The notes beneath the pieces are model-generated. The model saw only the letters and a program-made list of their open reading frames with translations. It was not told the DNA's origin and did no database searches. The position numbers and the translations under genes are program-made. Positions 7,200 to 11,544 of a stretch of DNA of 11,544 nucleotides are shown piece after piece. Numbering within the stretch: the first letter of the stretch is position 1; the number at the start of each line of letters is the position of its first letter. This DNA is from Dictyocoela muelleri (taxonomy: Eukaryota > Microsporidia): contig SDVU01000655.1 of assembly GCA_016256075.1 (NCBI GenBank), positions 1 to 11,544 on the forward strand. Direction: 5' to 3'.

Positions 7200-7868
7200 A
7201 AATAATTAAGTATTGATACTATTCTTTTAGCTTTTTTCCCTCGAGAATGTTATTATTTGATATATGAGTTCAAAACTCTGTGGATTGTCTACAAATAAAT
7301 AATTTTAAAGTTTATTTATATTCTCAATCGCTTCAAAATGAGTTAGAGTTTAATCTAATGTAAAAAAGTTCTTACCTGAAATTAAATCTTCAGATTCTAC
7401 AAAGAGGAAATATTTAATAATACCATGTTTCGAATTTACGTGTTTCTACGTCGGTTATAACATTTTCAAAAATACTTTAAATGTCTTCATAACAAGATAT
7501 AATATCTTTATCTTCAATAGTAGACTGATTAAGTATAAGTTCTTGCTAATTCAAAATAGCGTTTTCGATGCTTTTCGATGCTTTTCGATGCTTTTCGATG
7601 CTTTTCGATGCTTTTCGATGCTTTTCGATGCTTTTCGATAATAATTGACAATTGTACTACTTGAAACATTATTCCAGGACTTAAGAATAAATTTAACTGA
7701 ATCAACAACTCCAAATTCACTCTGGAAGTCATAGTATGTTTTTGTTGAATTTGATTCCATTTCACATTCAAGAATTGCATTTAATTTCTTTTTCTAAATG
7801 CTTTAAAATGAATTAATAACTCCTTGATCAGAGGTTGTATCATCGAAGTTAAACCAGAAGGAAAGTAA
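7200..7868 (-). pseudogene. Tigger B transposase, C-terminal part
   Basis: Downstream of the Merlin insertion the minus strand reads FPSGLTSMIQPL followed, one frame over, by DQGVIN (about 7830-7855). Together these match PPNTTS-QPLDQGVI, which holds the third catalytic Asp. HFKAFRKRN follows, then VVDSVKFILKSWNNVSSSTI and VNYYRKA (about 7640-7715), the conserved AW-NVSSSTI-NCFRKAGF helix. A 10-bp tandem repeat then breaks the frame. Tail peptides such as NQSTIEDKDIISCYEDI (about 7470-7530) and LTHFEAIENINKL near 7300 complete the C-terminus. Stops and frameshifts are frequent. Confidence 0.65.
7561..7640. repeat. 10-bp tandem repeat (CTTTTCGATG) inside Tigger B
   Basis: Eight units of 10 bp run head to tail. 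The inner six are identical and only the first and last vary, so expansion is recent compared with the decayed gene around it. On the minus strand the unit CATCGAAAAG has no stop in any frame. Because 10 is not a multiple of 3, the array translates into a repeating 10-residue ASKSIEKHRK-type peptide whichever frame enters. It grew from the RKA codons of the conserved NCFRKAGF motif. Confidence 0.9.
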
Positions 7869-7879
7869 AAAGGTTCGGC

Positions 7880-7959
7880 GCTTGTCTAAAATTTTAGAAT
7901 TCGCAAAATTTATGAAAAAAAATTATGAATTTTTCAAATTTCCAAATTTTAGACATAAG
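7880..7959. repeat. Subterminal hairpin at the left end of the Merlin element
   Basis: The left TIR (7880-7916) is followed at once by an inverted partner (7921-7959) whose complement reads CTTATGTCTAAAATTTGGAA. The partner resembles the right TIR more than the left one (TTTGG rather than TTTTAG). The left end therefore folds on itself with arms of about 37 nt. The right end shows no such partner. Confidence 0.7.
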
Positions 7960-8242
7960 GTAATTTTTCTAAAAAATATTTCTCTAGTTCAAATAATAAA
8001 AAGTACTTATGATTCTGAGGTCATCTAAAGAAAACTGCATTTATTTATTGAAAGAAATATGTGTTTTTAATTCTTTATATGCATGTCAAAGCTGTGGTAA
8101 TTAAAAAATAAGCTGATGGTGAATAAATAATATACACATTTGTAGTAATTTTTTTTCGAATTATTGCAAAAAAACATCTTTAGCAAAAAATTCGATTGTT
8201 TATAGATTTATAAGATAACTTTATATTTTTTTTTATAATTAA

Positions 8243-8720
8243 ATGGGTTTTCAGGATTTTTTATATTGTAAAACCAAAATATTAGATGAAATAAGTAAAC
8301 ATACTTATTCTAATATGAGAAAATTGATAAATTCGAAAGGTAAGGCCAAAAAAAATAAAGGTAAAAATGGTTTTAAGATGCTTCTGTTTAGATTTAAGAA
8401 ATGGAAATTTGCTCGGGGTTTATCATACAAAATTCGTCTTGACCCTTGATGATAAAAATGAAATACAAATTTAATTTTAGGTGTTGAAGTTTTCGTTGTG
8501 AAATTTTTTTTAGAAATTATTCCTAACAGAACGATATTTACAATCTATGGCGTAAAAAGAGACACTTATCGAGGGAACTATTATAATAATAGATGATTCT
8601 CCTAGCTGCTTTTACCTTTCAAATAATTTTGATATAATCATATTATTGTTCCACACACTAAAGGTTTCACAAATAGTGAAAGGTATCATACAAATTTGGC
8701 GGAAAATTAATAGCTAAATT
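8243..8720 (+). pseudogene. Merlin-type transposase remnant
   Basis: Peptides appear in the order of IS1016/Merlin enzymes but in three frames. DEISKHTYSNMRKLINSK (about 8288-8340) matches the region before the catalytic core. FRFKKWKFARG (about 8390-8420) sits where the family has EIDESKFG, and the first catalytic Asp is not seen in this frame. VEVFVVKFFLEIIPNRT (8483-8533) and IFTIYGV follow. GTIIIIDDSPSCFYLSNNFD (about 8575-8635) has the second Asp where the family reads TD-W-AY--L. HTKGFTNSERYHTNLAEN ends at about 8709, matching NHS-NFVN---HTNTIE with the final Glu. There are at least two frameshifts plus stops, so no active enzyme. The zinc-ribbon N-terminus is not recognisable. Family assignment rests on these motifs, the 8-bp duplication and the TIRs together. 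Confidence 0.65.
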
Positions 8721-8994
8721 TTAAATATGAATAAAAAATACAACGATGAATTCAGTTATCTAGCATGGTAATTTTTCTTTGTACGATTTTTTTTAAAAAA
8801 GAATTTTTAAAGAAAATGGCGCCAAAATTATTTCACTCATTTTGAAAAAAAATATTATATAGTTCATTTATTTAATTTCATACTCTTTAAGTGATGACAG
8901 CAGATATTGCTATCTTTTAATTTATATATTTATTTATGTAGTCCCCCCTTTGATATCATAAAATTCCCAAATTTTAGACAAACGCGAAAGGTTC

Positions 8995-9855
8995 ATTATT
9001 ATTTTACACAAACATGATTAACAGGTGCATTGTCTAGTATTTAAAGTATTTTTCTTTGTTTCTGATTTAATTTTCATATTTAAATCATCAAGCCAAGATT
9101 TAAATAAACTCAAGTTAATCCATGCGTTCGTATTGCTAGCATAACAAATCTTTAATCTTGTAAAATACAGAGAATTAAACCCCTTTAGTGCTATAGCTCT
9201 TCCAACAAGTAATGGATCAGTCTTATCGCCTACCATACTCACACAAAACAATAATGTAACACGTTCCTTGGTATTTTTTCGACTAATTTTTCCTTATCAT
9301 TATGATAAATAGTTCTGCTAGGTGTGCACCCACAAAAAAATCTAGAGTCATCACAATTGAAGGTGTTTCCAGGGTTGTAAGATAAAAATTTTTTGTTATA
9401 AATATCCTTAAAAGATTCTAAAAGGTTAACATCTACCAGGCCTGATTACCCTTCTATAAACTTACTACTAATATTATCGCGTAGTTTGAATTTCTGGAGC
9501 CAACCAGTGAGGGCATTAGAGTTGTCTACCATATAGATTTATGCTCGTTTCATTGCAACCTCTGTAGATTTGCATCTTTAATAGTACAAAATTTTTTTCT
9601 TCTATTACTAAACCAATCAAATAATTTATCATCAAAATACCTGTTTAAAAATTATTTTTTATTTGTTCCAAGTTCTTCTTCTATTTTTTTTTCTTTCATT
9701 TTAAAGACATCGTTTATTGTTGAAATAAGATTATTATACCCACCACTTAATTCTTTCAAAGTACCTGTGGGATTTGTTTGCTTATATCTTACGATATCAG
9801 AATTTTCTCTTACTCTTAATCTTTTTCCGTTTGTTTTTGTACAAGATGGTCTCAT
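8995..9855 (-). pseudogene. Tigger B transposase, N-terminal and first DDE part
   Basis: The probable original start codon is at 9855 (MRPSCTKTNGKRLRV). DIVRYKQTNPTGTLKELS and YNNLISTINDVFK (residues about 19-50) form the psq-type helix-turn-helix of CENP-B/Tigger proteins. After a break, ALTGWLQKFKLRDNISSKFI (about 9460-9520) is the second DNA-binding part. NTFNCDDSRFFCGCTPSRT (about 9310-9365, Asp codon at 9350-9352) holds the first catalytic residue. CVSMVGDKTDPLLVGRAI and NAWINLSLFKSWLDDLNMKI (9060-9250) are the middle of the DDE domain, and LDNAPVNH (about 9013-9037) holds the second Asp. Reading then runs into the Merlin insertion. Several frame changes and stops are present. This is the best preserved transposase stretch in the window. 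Confidence 0.75.
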
Positions 9856-10015
9856 TTTTAGAATAGATTTTTTAAATGTATTGTAAAAACATAATTCTGC
9901 TATTAAGAAGCAAAAATCGAACTTTTATTTACAATATATTGTATTTTTGATCTTTAAAATTCCGTTATTCGGTATTTCCGTTATTTAGAGGTTAAGTTTA
10001 TTAGAGAGTTGACTG
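9856..10015 (-). other. 5' end of Tigger B: TIR and probable promoter region
   Basis: This is the 160 bp between the element tip and the transposase start. It contains repeated TAACGGAA / AATACCG motifs (9961-9985), which sit where transposase-binding sites are expected in Tigger/pogo elements. No other signal is visible. Confidence 0.4.
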
Positions 10016-10126
10016 TATATATATAATTTTTTTTGGTGCGCCCGAAGAAAAATAAGTCATCAAGTGCGTCCCAAAAAATGAAATCTTAAAAGTGCGCCTC
10101 GACAACAAAAAGTTTAGGTAACACTG
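10016..10126. repeat. Right-hand piece of the outer hAT with regularly spaced GTGCGYCC motifs
   Basis: GTGCGCCC (10036-10043), GTGCGTCC (10064-10071) and GTGCGCCT (10092-10099) lie exactly 28 bp apart. GTGCGCCC also occurs at the left end (4258-4265) with a related TACGCCC at 4281-4287. Subterminal repeats of this type are transposase-binding sites in known hAT elements; applying that role here is inference. The piece ends in the CACTG tip. Confidence 0.6.
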
Positions 10127-10134
10127 ATTTAGAT

Positions 10135-10300
10135 GCTCTGTTTGGATCTACTCTTTAATTACCATCTAGGGGGAATTATAGACTAGATCAGAGATATTTT
10201 ATACTTTATAAAAAAATTATGACTTCTAAGGTGAACTACTTTTATAAATATTTTTTTTGATATTTAGACTTGTTAATTCTTTTGAAAAGCAGATAAAAAT
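10135..10300. other. AT-rich spacer
   Basis: This is a short stretch between the outer hAT and the foldback element. No gene or repeat is recognised. Confidence 0.5.
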
Positions 10301-10301
10301 C

Positions 10302-10592
10302 GGTTCTACAACGGTTTGTGCCACTCAAAAGAATTGAGGATGGGTATTGAAGTATATTAAAAAACTTGCGAAATCTTCTTATAAAGAAGGTACTCGTATT
10401 TGTTTTTCATATACTCATAATTACTACTATATTTCGAATTTTTTGCTACGCTTCAAATTCCAAATATAGTAGTAATTATGAGTATATGAAAAAATCCAGG
10501 TACCTTCTTTATTAGAAGATTTCGTGGGTTTTTCAATATACTTTCATCACCTTTCCTCAATTCTTTTGAGTGGCACAAACCTTTGTAGAACC
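10302..10592. repeat. Foldback element (291-bp inverted repeat)
   Basis: The left arm 10302-10440 and right arm 10456-10592 are near-perfect reverse complements, starting GGTTCTACAACGGTTTGTGC on the left and GGTTCTACAAAGGTTTGTGC on the complemented right. The loop is only about 15 nt. Scattered substitutions and one- or few-base gaps separate the arms. It encodes no protein. Flanks TAAAAATC (10294-10301) and AAAAGATC (10593-10600) match at 6 of 8 positions, a weak possible target duplication. It is either a foldback/MITE element or the long TIR of the neighbouring Mutator-like element turned back on itself. Confidence 0.8.
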
Positions 10593-10681
10593 AAAAGATC
10601 ATATACGTTAAACGTGAAATAACCGACGGCTATTTTTGGTGTAAAACCGCTGAAATTTAAAAAATAAAATTAATTATAATT

Positions 10682-11544
10682 TTAATCTAATTTCCAGCTA
10701 TATTGTGGAACTATTTTTCTGAGATAATCCAAACCGTAAAATGTACTGTATTCTTCCAATATAGACATCACTCTATCATCATTAATCGATTTGGTATTTC
10801 CGTGTAAAGACAAAAGTAATTTTTGTTAGGTGAATGACTACTCTTTTTTAAGCTCAGATAAGATAAGAAATATAGAGTTTTATTTCCCATTTATCAGGCT
10901 ATTTAAGTGCCTATGATATCTTTCGATGCTGTTTGTTGTTCTATATTATTTAACACTCTATTATAGGAAATCCGAGAGTAATGGTTCTGTTAGAATCATT
11001 AAACTTAAGATACTCCATCTGAAACCATCAAAGAGCCTAAGTACATTCCAAGATTATTTATCGATTATATGTTTTTAAGCCGTGTACTCATTATAATGAC
11101 GCTCTTTTCTAAAACAAAAGTTAGTGAAGGCATCATTTTGACATGCAATACGAAGTCGCTGTTTTCTTTAACCTCCTTAAAAAATTTTAAAAATTGAATT
11201 CTTCTCCAAACAATTTGACCTATATGAAAAATTCATCAAAATAAGGTTGGGTCTTTAAAAAAATCATTACAACAATTCTAATTAGCCAGTTCAAAGTCAA
11301 GAATCACAGATTTTGTTTGCATTCCTCTTTGCATTCCTTTCCCACACAAACAAATGATTTTTTAACATAACTCACTTATATTTTTCATAAAACAGTGAAT
11401 AAAAGAGAGATTGTCATTTCTGATATTACAAAGGAAAGTCGGTACTACTACCTTTCTATGACCCAAAATTTTTTTAAGGAGAAGTCAATGTAAATATGTT
11501 ACTAAGAGTGAAATTGCGTGTTAAAAACGAATATGAATGTATTT
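10682..11544 (-). pseudogene. Mutator-like (MULE) transposase, 3' part, runs off the right edge
   Basis: On the minus strand from the edge inward: VPTFLCNIRNDNLSFIHCFM (about 11405-11465) matches the core beta-strand region. TKSVILDFELAN (about 11275-11315) holds the D-F-E motif with a catalytic Asp. IFHIGQIVWRRIQFLKFFKE (about 11175-11235) matches FH-GQ-IWRKIQ-LG. NSDFVLHVKMMPSLTFVLE (about 11120-11175) matches the ALAFVP helix. YRTTNSIERYHRHLNSLING (about 10885-10945) is the conserved RT-N--E--H--L motif carrying the last acidic residue. The C-terminus LEEYSTFYGLDYLRKIVPQY ends at a TAA at 10682-10684. Stops and frame changes occur in between and the N-terminus lies outside the window. This is a decayed MULE. 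Its zinc-finger part could resemble the fragment at 3033-3226, but no link can be shown here. Confidence 0.65.

Larger units (their letters stand above)
7869..8994 (+). mobile_element. Merlin (IS1016-like) DNA transposon inside Tigger B, with perfect target duplication
   Basis: The 1110-bp element (7877-8986) starts GGCGCTTGTCTAAAATTTTA. The reverse complement of its right end starts CGCGTTTGTCTAAAATTTGG. The TIRs match at 21 of the first 25 bases. AAAGGTTC at 7869-7876 repeats exactly at 8987-8994, giving the 8-bp duplication made by Merlin transposases, which also favour GG termini. The insertion splits the Tigger B transposase between LDNAPVNH and FPSGLTSMIQPL, and EPF codons appear on both sides because of the duplication. 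The plus strand encodes a broken Merlin-type transposase. The left end also carries an extra inverted TIR copy (7921-7959). Confidence 0.8.
7090..10015 (-). mobile_element. Tigger/pogo-type DNA transposon B, degenerate, carrying a Merlin insertion
   Basis: The 5' end on the minus strand (from 10015) begins CAGTCAACTCTCTAATAAAC. The 3' end on the plus strand (from 7090) begins CAGTATTCCACCCAATAACG. Both are flanked by TA-rich sequence, and both contain AATAACGGAA-type subterminal motifs. Without the Merlin insertion and one copy of its target duplication (1118 bp) the element would be about 1.8 kb, a normal size for a pogo/Tigger element with a single intronless transposase. The order of protein motifs on the minus strand agrees. 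It is a separate copy from A: the protein motifs and ends differ throughout. Confidence 0.7.
4235..10134. mobile_element. Outer hAT element split by nested insertions, with target duplication
   Basis: The left end at 4243 reads CATGTTTCTCAAAC. The reverse complement of the right end at 10126 reads CAGTGTTACCTAAAC, so the short TIRs are hAT-like (CAGTG tip, with one base missing on the left). ATTTAGAA at 4235-4242 and ATTTAGAT at 10127-10134 form a 7-of-8 target duplication, the length made by hAT transposases. Only about 258 bp at the left (4243-4500) and 111 bp at the right (10016-10126) belong to this element. Everything between is later insertions at a TA-rich site. Both end pieces contain GTGCGCCC-type subterminal motifs. 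By itself the element would be a MITE of about 370 bp. Confidence 0.6.

Noticed and set aside
7529-7780. Two overlapping minus-strand frames rich in SKSIEKHRK repeats as a repeat-protein gene
   Set aside because: The repeat is a 10-bp DNA array inside the C-terminal part of a Tigger transposase; the flanking residues are transposase helices, so it is not an independent gene.
8243-8449. Plus-strand 68-codon frame as a host gene
   Set aside because: It lies inside the Merlin element and reads as part of its broken transposase.
10921-10931. TTTCGATGCT as another copy of the 10-bp minisatellite
   Set aside because: It is a single copy that encodes SIE within the conserved TTNSIE motif of the Mutator-like transposase; chance identity.
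1-11544. CRISPR arrays, LTR or virus-derived elements, LINE reverse transcriptase, rRNA
   Set aside because: I looked for spaced identical repeats, paired LTRs, YxDD-type motifs and conserved rRNA blocks and saw none.

Overview
This is a strongly AT-rich eukaryotic window with very few genes and many decayed cut-and-paste (class II) DNA transposons. There are no bacterial-style operons, Shine-Dalgarno sites, rRNA genes or canonical tRNA genes. The mix of Tigger/pogo, Merlin, hAT and Mutator-like elements, the extreme AT bias and the intronless remnants would suit a large, transposon-filled microsporidian genome (Hamiltosporidium or Edhazardia type). That is an inference: an invertebrate host or another AT-rich protist cannot be excluded from sequence alone.

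Left part (1-2620). A hairpin near the edge is followed by a cluster of SINE-like repeats carrying RNA polymerase III box-B motifs. Two of these face each other and one is more tRNA-like. Next come AT-rich tandem repeats and a roughly 30-bp minisatellite. The only plausible intact gene is at 2001-2249 (minus), a small cysteine-containing single-pass membrane protein with a TATA-like box just upstream.

2626-3357 is a Mutator-like element (MULE). It has roughly 50-bp imperfect terminal inverted repeats (TIRs), an 8-bp target duplication (TSD) and a broken FLYWCH-type zinc-finger peptide. 3366-4234 holds only AT-rich sequence and short tandem repeats.

4243-10126 is a nest of five DNA transposons. 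An outer hAT element (short TIRs, 7/8 TSD) was split at a TA-rich site by two Tigger/pogo elements lying head to tail in the same orientation: A (about 4501-7079) and B (7090-10015). They abut across a TATATATATA junction. A was later interrupted by a 394-bp hAT MITE (5840-6233, 6/8 TSD). B was interrupted by a 1110-bp Merlin element (7877-8986, perfect 8-bp TSD). B also gained a 10-bp tandem repeat inside its transposase. Insertion order follows from the nesting.

Right part (10135-11544). A 291-bp foldback element with roughly 138-bp arms lies next to the 3' part of a Mutator-like transposase on the minus strand, which runs off the right edge. All transposase genes seen are decayed, so any movement would depend on enzymes supplied from elsewhere in the genome.
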